From: an uncultured Rickettsiales bacterium
GTDB taxonomy: Bacteria; Pseudomonadota; Alphaproteobacteria; Rickettsiales; UBA998
NCBI GenBank assembly: GCA_937982385.1
Contig: CALJMC010000020.1
Location: 1 to 14,219, forward strand
Length of the DNA stretch: 14,219 nucleotides
Direction: 5' to 3'
Of this stretch, positions 8,386-13,800 are shown piece after piece. The translations under genes and the position numbers were made by a program. The notes under the pieces are model-generated. The model did not search any database and had not been told where the DNA came from. It saw nothing but the letters and a program-made list of their open reading frames with translations. The first letter of the stretch is position 1. Every line of letters begins with the position of its first letter.

Positions 8386-8676
8386 CTAGTTAGTCCGTTT
8401 GATATATTCATACGCCAAAAACCCTGCGCCACAGAGCGCTGCCCAACTGGCGGAGCGCAAAAGGTAACCCCAGATATTCTGAGCGGAGAGGCGTGACCGT
8501 CGCAAATAATGCATATCGGCCTGCGTCTCGTGCGGGTGATCTACATCGACGCCCAGAATTCTCAATGATTCATGAATGGCCTCGATGCAACTTTGCTTCA
8601 CAGTGTCGTGAATGATGGTTTTCATTTCATAGGTCTGGGTGTTATGGGGGCGACTATTGTGCGGATGATGGTTCAT
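8386..8676 (-). CDS. Small membrane-anchored protein of the tail/lysis cassette (96 aa)
   Basis: I do not recognise the family with certainty. The first 17 residues are rich in His and Asn (MNHHPHNSRPHN). A helical region with KTIIHDTVKQSCIEAIHESL follows, then HPHETQADMHYLRRSR, and one likely membrane helix near the C-terminus (about 72-91, SASWAALCGAGFLAYEYI) ending KRTN. It is probably a type II or tail-anchored inner-membrane protein. AAGGAG lies 7 nt before the ATG at 8676. The alternative start at M18 has no such site. The gene is 10-11 bp from both the DUF2793 gene before it and the holin gene after it, so it belongs to the same operon. A role beside the holin, such as an accessory or antiholin-like factor, is a guess from position. 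Confidence 0.75.
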   Translation of the reverse strand: MNHHPHNSRPHNTQTYEMKTIIHDTVKQSCIEAIHESLRILGVDVDHPHETQADMHYLRRSRLSAQNIWGYLLRSASWAALCGAGFLAYEYIKRTN

Positions 8677-8687
8677 AAGCTAGCTCC

Positions 8688-9977
8688 TTACGCTTGCCAT
8701 TTAGGAATGGCAAACATGAATTGATAAGGCGCTACATTGATGTAGTCGACTGAGGGGTTCTTACTCCATGTCGCGGGGAGTCCATTCGTGATTTCGGCAG
8801 AGCAATTATTTTCATAAATATAGACGGTAGCACCTGCGCAGCGTATTTGTGCGGACGAGCCGGAACCATAGGGAATGAACGACGCGACACCAGGCGTGTG
8901 CCATTTAGAGTAGCGTGTGGCCGCGCCCGCGCCGCTGATACCGTAGGACATAGCATACCAACCAGGTTCTAATGTTTGTGGTGTGCCAAGTGTAAATATT
9001 TTATGCCCTGCAACCTCTGCGGTGGCCGTGCCGAAATCAGCGATTCTGTTACCAATATCCCAGTTGGTGCCATTCACCTGCCCAAGGTGATAGACACCAA
9101 CACGCACCAAAGCACCGGCGGTGGTGCTTGCTTGATACAAGGCGGTAAAACATCCTGTCAGTGCGGAAGGTCTATCAACGTAAAATGGCGTAAAATACAT
9201 ACGGCCATCGGCGATAGATGCACCGCCTGCTATATCGCATATAGTAAGTGTGTTGGGCGGTCCGTAGAACTCAGTAGGTCCGCCGCTCTCTGTAACGGTA
9301 GCAGGACGTAAATTGGGGTGTGAACCATTGGGAAAATCGACCGTACCAGTGTTTTTGTCAAGCAGGATAGATTCATGGAATGTGCTGCCATCGGGGCTGA
9401 CTTTGAAATGGAAATCATTATCGCCTGTGAGTCCGATTTCGGCATGTCCTGCAAAATTGCTTTGAAAGAGGAGGGAGGCGCTATCACTTTCGTTAGATTT
9501 GTTCACCTTCACTTGCATGCCGTTGCCATTATGGTTGAATAGCATAGCATCCGAAGCGACGGCGAACTTGTTGGTGATATCCGCTGTGGTGTTTACACCT
9601 AAAAGGTTTATGTTTTGCAGTTCGCTGCTGTCGCCACCTCCATCACCTGATGCAATCCATGCGCTGCCGTCAAAACTATAGAGCCTATCTTCGTCGTTCA
9701 CCCACAATGTCACTCCTTCGCGCGGGGTGATAAATCGCCAAATATGGTCGAAATAGGTGATGTTATTTTCACGTCCTGCCCATTCATCTGCAGCAGCGTC
9801 TCCAATAATATAGAGGTCACCCTCGTTGGGAGAGGCCGGCGGTGTCGGTAAACTAAGACTCATCGCGCCCGTATTAAGCAACGCATCGATTTTGGCAAGG
9901 GCTTCATTTACGGTTACTTCCTTTTGCGCTTGGCTTTGCTGAACGAGTGGAAGGCTTAGATGATTGGTGGTTGTCAT
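8688..9977 (-). CDS. DUF2793 tail-fibre-like protein (429 aa)
   Basis: The N-terminal 105 residues fit DUF2793: the opening NHLSLPLVQQSQAQKEVTVN, then NEALAKIDALL, TPPASPNEGDLYIIG and ITPREGVTLWVNDEDRLYSFDGSAW. A Gly/Asp-rich linker (about 112-118) leads to a beta-rich middle region at about 119-220 with NHNGNGMQVKVNK and DDFHFKVSPDGSTFHESI, a segment I associate with tail or fibre proteins. The C-terminal 200 residues are a separate Gly/Ala/Thr-rich domain that I do not recognise and that could be the receptor-binding or variable part. GGAG lies 7 nt before the ATG at 9977. It is the first gene of the DUF2793-membrane protein-holin-endolysin cassette. No chaperone, baseplate or capsid genes accompany it. 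A tail-fibre role is inferred from DUF2793 context in prophages and gene transfer agents. Confidence 0.82.
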   Translation of the reverse strand: MTTTNHLSLPLVQQSQAQKEVTVNEALAKIDALLNTGAMSLSLPTPPASPNEGDLYIIGDAAADEWAGRENNITYFDHIWRFITPREGVTLWVNDEDRLYSFDGSAWIASGDGGGDSSELQNINLLGVNTTADITNKFAVASDAMLFNHNGNGMQVKVNKSNESDSASLLFQSNFAGHAEIGLTGDNDFHFKVSPDGSTFHESILLDKNTGTVDFPNGSHPNLRPATVTESGGPTEFYGPPNTLTICDIAGGASIADGRMYFTPFYVDRPSALTGCFTALYQASTTAGALVRVGVYHLGQVNGTNWDIGNRIADFGTATAEVAGHKIFTLGTPQTLEPGWYAMSYGISGAGAATRYSKWHTPGVASFIPYGSGSSAQIRCAGATVYIYENNCSAEITNGLPATWSKNPSVDYINVAPYQFMFAIPKWQA

Positions 9978-10002
9978 ACAGTAACTCCAAATAAAATGCT
10001 GA

Positions 10003-10036
10003 TTGTCATAAAGCTGTCATATTGCTTTGCTATACT
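10003..10036 (+). promoter_or_regulatory. PhoB box plus -10 element driving the 78-aa gene
   Basis: TTGTCAT (10003-10009), 4 bp (AAAG) and CTGTCAT (10014-10020) form a PhoB box differing from the perfect repeats at one base. After exactly 10 bp comes TATACT (10031-10036). This is the same geometry as the promoter at 3041-3074, and the stretch from the second repeat through the -10 box matches it at 21 of 23 positions. The predicted start is near 10043, giving a short leader to the ATG at 10077. Confidence 0.8.
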
Positions 10037-10058
10037 GAGCCTAATCCATTCACATCAA
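10029..10058 (-). promoter_or_regulatory. Probable sigma-70 promoter of the tail/lysis operon
   Basis: On the minus strand TTGATG (10053-10058), 18 bp and TATAGC (10029-10034) match the consensus at 4 of 6 positions each. Transcription would start near 10022, giving a leader of about 45 nt to the DUF2793 ATG. The -10 box overlaps the opposing -10 box of the Pho promoter, and the PhoB box (10003-10020) would cover the first transcribed bases. PhoB binding would therefore be expected to block this promoter. Confidence 0.5.
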
Positions 10059-10076
10059 AGCTCGGAAGAGGGAAAA

Positions 10077-10313
10077 ATGAACTATTCACATGCAGAAGCC
10101 CACGCCGCAGAGCGCGGTATTATTGATACGTTAGTGCGAGGTTTGCTCACTGATGCGCAGGCAATGCAGTTGTTGGGGGTTGCCGACATGGCGGCACTTG
10201 AGGCAAAAAAAGAGCGTTATGGCCGTAAAGATTCGTCAGAAGCGATGCAAGAAGGCAGCATCATCGACGGATTCGTCAATTATTGGGAGTCCATGAACGG
10301 TACTATGGAATAG
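10077..10313 (+). CDS. Unknown small protein (78 aa) behind a PhoB-type promoter
   Basis: The frame is open from 9960, but GAGGG lies about 5 nt before the ATG at 10077 and the Pho-type promoter ends upstream of it, so this start is chosen. The protein starts MNYSHAEAHAAERG. It is mostly helical and charged, with GIIDTLVRGLLTDAQAMQLLG at about 14-34, KKERYGRKDSS in the middle and a C-terminal SIIDGFVNYWESMNG. There is no signal peptide or membrane helix, so it is probably cytoplasmic. The LTDAQAMQLLGV stretch recalls a short DNA-binding helix-turn-helix, but that is weak. It is divergent from the tail/lysis operon and its promoter overlaps that operon's promoter, so a regulatory role is possible though unproven. 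I do not recognise the family. Confidence 0.65.
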   Translation: MNYSHAEAHAAERGIIDTLVRGLLTDAQAMQLLGVADMAALEAKKERYGRKDSSEAMQEGSIIDGFVNYWESMNGTME

Positions 10314-10326
10314 TTTCCCTTTTTTT
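10302..10326 (+). terminator. Weak candidate terminator after the 78-aa gene
   Basis: ACTAT-GGA-ATAGT (10302-10314) is a 5-bp stem that overlaps the stop codon, followed by TTCCC and seven T. The hairpin is small, so read-through into the next gene 50 bp away is plausible. Confidence 0.3.
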
Positions 10327-10364
10327 GTTAAGATTCTCAGACATATAAGGTAGGGAAAAGTGCT

Positions 10365-10913
10365 ATGCCAACAATTGAAGAAATCAAAATCCAAATTGAA
10401 AATCTAGACGAGAATTACATCTTCTACACTAAAAAGGAGATTAACTATCTTCCTGAAGTGATGATTGAGGGCGAAGAAATTCGCGCACTTACCTCTGGTT
10501 TCCATCAAAACCGCACCGTGCTTGCGGTCTGTACCAATCGTCGCATGATATTCCTCGACAAAGGGATGTTCTTTGGTTTGAAGCAATGGCAAATGCCACT
10601 TGATCGCATTCAGTCGATTGATGGGGACTATCTTATTCTCTTTGGTAAAATCCGCGTATGGGATGGTGCAGCTCCCATTAGTATGAGCATGGTTTGGGCA
10701 AAAACCATTGATCCATTCATCAAAGCAACACGCCAAGCGATTGATGATTTTAAACGCATATCCTTTCAGGAAGTCACCGCTGGCGCCCGTGGGCAAGCAG
10801 CCCCTGCGCAGGTTGATGTCGCCACGCAAATCGCGAAGCTCGCTCAGCTTAAAGAGGCTGGGCATCTCACAGAAGAAGAATTCGCAGCACAAAAGGCGAA
10901 ATTGCTGGGATAG
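10365..10913 (+). CDS. PH-like domain protein with C-terminal SHOCT motif (182 aa)
   Basis: Residues about 25-125 fit a bacterial PH-like fold: a run of beta strands with HQNRTVLAVCTNRRMIFLDKG and QMPLDRIQSIDGDYLILFGKIRVWDG, followed by a helix (DPFIKATRQAIDDFKRIS). The last 30 residues, VATQIAKLAQLKEAGHLTEEEF and onward, form a SHOCT motif, a short helical module often at the C-terminus of such proteins and thought to mediate oligomerisation. An Ala/Gly/Pro/Gln-rich linker (about 138-150) joins them. There is no signal peptide or membrane helix. AGGG lies about 9 nt before the ATG. It follows the 78-aa gene by 51 bp and may be partly cotranscribed from the Pho promoter. The biochemical role of this domain pair is unknown; the domain call itself is fairly sure. 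Confidence 0.85.
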   Translation: MPTIEEIKIQIENLDENYIFYTKKEINYLPEVMIEGEEIRALTSGFHQNRTVLAVCTNRRMIFLDKGMFFGLKQWQMPLDRIQSIDGDYLILFGKIRVWDGAAPISMSMVWAKTIDPFIKATRQAIDDFKRISFQEVTAGARGQAAPAQVDVATQIAKLAQLKEAGHLTEEEFAAQKAKLLG

Positions 10914-10915
10914 AA

Positions 10916-11032
10916 TTATTTGCGCTTAGCAGCCATGCATTCTGAATGTTGCTCCGTTATCGCTGCGCGATGCTCTCGGCAGATGAGAACATGCTGTTCG
11001 CATATACTGTCATGCCAGCGCATGCTGGGCAT
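10916..11032 (-). CDS. Possible 38-aa Cys/His-rich protein
   Basis: A minus-strand frame starts with ATG at 11030-11032 and ends with TAA only 2 bp from the convergent PH-SHOCT stop codon. The peptide MPSMRWHDSICEQHVLICRE continues with HRAAITEQHSECMAAKRK. Cys at 11, 18 and 32 and His at 7, 14 and 21 fall in heptad steps, so on a helix they would line up as two neighbouring stripes that might bind metal. No clear Shine-Dalgarno is visible, and the frame is short enough to be chance. Its exact convergence with the neighbour and protein-like composition argue mildly for reality. Function unknown. Confidence 0.35.
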   Translation of the reverse strand: MPSMRWHDSICEQHVLICREHRAAITEQHSECMAAKRK

Positions 11033-11065
11033 CCAGCTAATTGTTTACAGTAAAAATGATAATAA

Positions 11066-11115
11066 CCAGAGCGCCCACCTGCACCGACATAGTCGGATTA
11101 GGTGAGTGCTCTGGG
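11066..11115 (-). terminator. Two-tier hairpin after the 72-aa gene, likely terminator
   Basis: A 15-bp inverted repeat (11066-11080 with 11100-11114, 13 of 15 matched) encloses a second perfect stem CCGAC-ATA-GTCGG (11084-11096). On the minus strand it begins 7 bp after the 72-aa gene's stop and is followed by a T-rich stretch (TTATTATCATTTTT), which suits termination. An alternative outer pairing, ATAACCA with TGGTTAT (11062-11068, 11119-11125), also exists. The two-level structure is more elaborate than a plain terminator and could be a small repeat element. Confidence 0.6.
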
Positions 11116-11121
11116 CGATGG

Positions 11122-11340
11122 TTATACCTTACCTTCTTCGGCAAGCATTTGCGACAGAGCAATCTCTGCCAATGCTGTTTCTGCCTGAAGTTCGACAACC
11201 CGGTTTGTTGCTTTCAGCACCTTAGGTTTTCTTTGTAAAATGCTAATTGCTATTTTCTTTTTCTCATCATCGTTAAGATGATCAAAACTTTCGGGCAGTC
11301 TTTTTGCGACAATTTCAATATGTCGTGCTAAATTTTCCAT
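11122..11340 (-). CDS. Unknown small helical protein (72 aa)
   Basis: The frame could start at GTG 11349, but GAGGG lies 8 nt before the ATG at 11340 and would leave no space for the GTG, so 11340 is chosen. The peptide MENLARHIEIVAKRLPESFD is followed by a basic-acidic helical stretch (HLNDDEKKKIAISILQRKPK) and a C-terminal region rich in Ala, Glu and Leu (VVELQAETALAEIALSQMLAEEG) likely to form a coiled coil. There is no membrane segment, signal peptide or Cys. I do not recognise the family. Upstream are a small terminator-like hairpin (11388-11412) and an imperfect PhoB-like site (11461-11478); downstream is a strong hairpin. It stands alone on its strand between convergent neighbours and pyrF. 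Confidence 0.65.
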   Translation of the reverse strand: MENLARHIEIVAKRLPESFDHLNDDEKKKIAISILQRKPKVLKATNRVVELQAETALAEIALSQMLAEEGKV

Positions 11341-11387
11341 CACTAACACCCTCTGGGTTTAGATTGACTACATCCAATGTAATCATC

Positions 11388-11412
11388 AAAAAGGCATACC
11401 AAGCTAGGTATG
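11388..11412 (-). promoter_or_regulatory. Terminator-like hairpin in the leader of the 72-aa gene
   Basis: On the minus strand CATACC-TAGCTT-GGTATG (6-bp perfect stem) is followed by CC and TTTTT about 48 bp before the ATG at 11340. If transcription starts further upstream, this would resemble an attenuator. The stem is short and no leader peptide or ligand-binding fold is evident. Confidence 0.35.
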
Positions 11413-11460
11413 TTCTAAGATAAGTATTATCTAAAGAAGCGAACAAGGTAACATGGTTTT

Positions 11461-11478
11461 ATGACAGTTTTATGAAGG
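11461..11478 (-). promoter_or_regulatory. Imperfect PhoB-like site upstream of the 72-aa gene
   Basis: On the minus strand CCTTCAT-AAAA-CTGTCAT matches an ideal two-repeat PhoB box at 16 of 18 positions. The position 10 bp downstream reads TACCTT, a poor -10 box, unlike the two strong sites in this window. It may be a weak site or chance. Confidence 0.25.
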
Positions 11479-11491
11479 TAAGAATTTTATG

Positions 11492-11557
11492 TTGTCATTC
11501 CGTGCTACGACACGGAATCTCGCTGTTGAGAGATACCAGCTTTTGCTGGTATGACAA
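11492..11557. repeat. Cloverleaf-like palindromic element downstream of pyrF
   Basis: Outer arms TTGTCAT (11492-11498) and ATGACAA (11551-11557) pair. Inside are ATTCCGTG-CTACGA-CACGGAAT (8-bp stem, 11497-11518), a small CTC/GAG pair, and ATACCAGC-TTTT-GCTGGTAT (8-bp stem, 11533-11552). The TGTCATTCC opening and ATGACA end resemble dispersed intergenic palindromes common in alphaproteobacterial genomes. It ends 4 bp from the pyrF stop codon and may protect or end the pyrC-pyrF mRNA, though no T-run follows on that strand. Confidence 0.75.
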
Positions 11558-11561
11558 GAAA

Positions 11562-12257
11562 CTAGCCTAAACTCTCTAAAATCTTCGCAGCCGCTAAATC
11601 GGGGTAATCAGCCTGCGTAATGGGGCGACCAATCACTAGGTAATCAGCACCTAAATCCACAGCCTCGCGTGGTGCCATGGTGCGTTTTTGGTCATCTGCG
11701 GTAGATGCTGCAGGGCGGATGCCAGGGACTACGAGCGTGAAGTCATGGCCACAGGCGGCACGGATGAAGCTTACTTCATGTGGAGAGCACACCACGCCAT
11801 CTAAGCCCGAGGTTTGCGCTAACTGCGCCAAGCTCACCACTTGTTCTCGTGTGTCGTGTTTGCAGCCAATGTCCGATAAATCATTAGCGTCCATGCTGGT
11901 CAGCACGGTTACACCCAGAATTTTAGGTTTGCTGGGGAGTGATGTTGCGGCCTCAGCCGCACGTTGCATCATCTCTGCGCCACCACTTGTATGAATGGTG
12001 AGCAAAAAACAATTAATGTCTGCCGTTGATGTGATGGCTTTAGCAACCGTATTGGGAATGTCATGAAATTTGAGATCGAGAAACAGCGGCACATCCGAGC
12101 CATCCATCGCACGTTTTACACCCTCAATACCGTTAGCGACGAAAAATTCTAGTCCCAGTTTTACCGCGCCCACATGTGGTGCAATCTGTCCAATCAGCTT
12201 TTTAGCACCCTCAATGGTGGGGGTGTCTATGGCGCAGATAATGGGATTGTTCTGCAT
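11562..12257 (-). CDS. pyrF: Orotidine 5'-phosphate decarboxylase
   Basis: The enzyme converts OMP to UMP, the last step of de novo UMP synthesis. The 231-residue chain is a normal length. Active-site residues are in the D61-K63-D66 pattern of FLDLKFHDIPNTV, with D11 in CAIDTP and K33 in VKLGLEFF as the other expected substrate contacts. VTVLTSMD and VVPGIRP near residues 120 and 180-190 match the family, the latter contributing to phosphate binding. It lies 2 bp after the pyrC stop codon, with no separate Shine-Dalgarno of note, so translation is probably coupled to pyrC. The pair forms a pyrimidine operon; a palindromic element follows it directly. The chain is intact. Confidence 0.97.
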   Translation of the reverse strand: MQNNPIICAIDTPTIEGAKKLIGQIAPHVGAVKLGLEFFVANGIEGVKRAMDGSDVPLFLDLKFHDIPNTVAKAITSTADINCFLLTIHTSGGAEMMQRAAEAATSLPSKPKILGVTVLTSMDANDLSDIGCKHDTREQVVSLAQLAQTSGLDGVVCSPHEVSFIRAACGHDFTLVVPGIRPAASTADDQKRTMAPREAVDLGADYLVIGRPITQADYPDLAAAKILESLG

Positions 12258-12259
12258 AG

Positions 12260-13636
12260 CTACGCTGCCTGTGCTTTAGCTTGTTTGCTGTTATATTCAT
12301 AAACCGTTTCGCCACCAACTACGGTACGAATCGCGCGACCTTTTACTTCATAATCATCATAAGGTGAGTTCTTCGATTTACTCACAAATTCTTTTGGTGC
12401 GATTTTCCACGCATGATTAAGATCAAAAATGGTGAGGTCAGCGCGCGCACCTTTTTTCAGGCGTCCGCTCTCAACATGAATAATATCGGCTGGTTTATAG
12501 GTCATTGCCGCCAACACATCTTGCAGCGACATAATGCCTTTATGGAACAAGCCGAGTGATACGGGGAGCATGGTCTCCAGCCCGACAATCCCGAATGCAG
12601 CTTGTGACAAAGGTACACGCTTTGATTCTTGATCATGCGGTGCATGGTCAGTCGCGATGGCGTCGATCGTGCCGTCTTTGAGTCCTTCAATAATTGCGTC
12701 ACGGTCTTTAGTCGCGCGCAGAGGAGGGTTCATTTTTGAGAATGTTCTATATTCCTCAACCGCTTCGTCGGTTAGTGTGAAGTGATGAGGGGCGGCTTCA
12801 GCCGTTACAGGCAAGCCTTTTGCCTTTGCGCGGCGAACCGCTTCCACTGCCTCAGCGGTGGAAATATGCAATACATGATATTGTCCGCCAGTGAGTTCTG
12901 CGAGCAAAATGTCGCGTTCAACCATCACGGCCTCAGCCGCATTTGGAATGCCCTTTACGCCCAAACGAGCAGATACTTCGCCTTCATTCATGCAGCCACC
13001 ATCTGACAGGTGCAAATCTTCCGCATGTTGTGCAATCGGCACACCCAATTCACGCGCATAGGTGAGGGCTTGGCGCATCAAGCCTGCATTCATCACAGGC
13101 AAACCGTCATCGGTAAACCCAACCGCGCCAGCTTCGACCATAAGCGCCATTTCGGTGAGGTCTTCACCTTTGAGCCCTTTGGATACGCAGCCATAGGTGC
13201 GTATATTGACATAGCCTGTTTCTTTAGCACGTTTATGTACGAAGTCTACGATGGCTACATTATCAATCACGGGATCGGTGTTTGGCATGCAGGCAACCGT
13301 CGTTACGCCACCAGCAGCGGAGGATTTTGAGCCTGTTTCAATCGTCTCTTTATATTCCTGACCCGGCTCTCGGAAATGCACTTGAATGTCGAGCAGTCCA
13401 GGGCAAAGCACATGTCCTTCACAATCAACAATCTCGTCGATGTCACTCGGCACACCATTCGCGAAAAGCTGTGTGCTGAAATCGGCGATGATGTCGCCTT
13501 CAACCAGCAATCCAGCTTTTTCATCAAAGCCCGTCTCAGGGTCAATAATTCGCGCATTAATATAGGCGGTCTTTTTACCCTTACGGTCATGCGTAGGGCG
13601 GGTAAATGTCTGAAATTGTGAAGCGTCATCATTCAT
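12260..13636 (-). CDS. pyrC: Dihydroorotase, class I
   Basis: The enzyme closes carbamoyl-aspartate to dihydroorotate. The frame extends to 13705, but AAGGAT lies 8 nt before the ATG at 13636, giving 458 residues starting MNDDASQ; the upstream extension lacks family sequence. Visible motifs: the metal-site opening LLDIQVHFREPGQEYKETIE at about 81-100, ACMPNTDP, GFTDDGLPV with the bridging Asp, AQHAED, HISTAEAVE and ATDHAPHD. The first His of the usual DxHxH motif is Gln here (Q85), with H87 retained. I recall the same QVHFREPG form in some alphaproteobacterial homologues, so it may be a lineage trait rather than a defect. The other metal and catalytic residues are present. It is the first gene of pyrC-pyrF; the promoter is not clear (TTGAAA-N17-TAGGTT at best). 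Confidence 0.93.
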   Translation of the reverse strand: MNDDASQFQTFTRPTHDRKGKKTAYINARIIDPETGFDEKAGLLVEGDIIADFSTQLFANGVPSDIDEIVDCEGHVLCPGLLDIQVHFREPGQEYKETIETGSKSSAAGGVTTVACMPNTDPVIDNVAIVDFVHKRAKETGYVNIRTYGCVSKGLKGEDLTEMALMVEAGAVGFTDDGLPVMNAGLMRQALTYARELGVPIAQHAEDLHLSDGGCMNEGEVSARLGVKGIPNAAEAVMVERDILLAELTGGQYHVLHISTAEAVEAVRRAKAKGLPVTAEAAPHHFTLTDEAVEEYRTFSKMNPPLRATKDRDAIIEGLKDGTIDAIATDHAPHDQESKRVPLSQAAFGIVGLETMLPVSLGLFHKGIMSLQDVLAAMTYKPADIIHVESGRLKKGARADLTIFDLNHAWKIAPKEFVSKSKNSPYDDYEVKGRAIRTVVGGETVYEYNSKQAKAQAA

Positions 13637-13800
13637 AGGGCGATATCCTTGGTAGGGGCTAAGCATCAACAGCTGCAACCTATGCCAATGCGCCATCAAT
13701 TTCAATCATTTTTGAAAAATGTCTCACGCTGTCATAAACTCTTAACATTTATATGTTACTTTAGACTATACACAATCAATAAAAAGAAAAAGGTAAAGCT

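Noticed and set aside
8376..8432. Upstream extension of the holin by 19 residues
   Set aside because: It would overlap the previous gene by 47 bp, and AGGAGG sits ideally before the ATG at 8375.
9960..10076. Upstream extension of the 78-aa protein by 39 residues
   Set aside because: It would start inside the DUF2793 gene and be encoded by the Pho promoter itself; the ATG at 10077 has a proper ribosome site.
10980..11000. CTGTCAT at 10987-10993 as a PhoB site
   Set aside because: No second repeat at 4-bp spacing on either side.
10920..11105. Plus-strand frame across the region after the PH-SHOCT gene
   Set aside because: TTG start without a ribosome site, irregular composition, and it runs through the hairpin at 11066-11115; the opposite-strand 38-aa frame looks more protein-like.
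13637..13705. Upstream extension of the dihydroorotase by 23 residues
   Set aside because: The extension has no family similarity and the site AAGGAT precedes the ATG at 13636.
13720..13772. CTGTCAT at 13729-13735 near the EF-hand gene as a third Pho promoter
   Set aside because: The neighbouring heptamers at the required 4-bp spacing do not match, and no -10 box lies 10-11 bp downstream; TATACA at 13767 is about 31 bp away.
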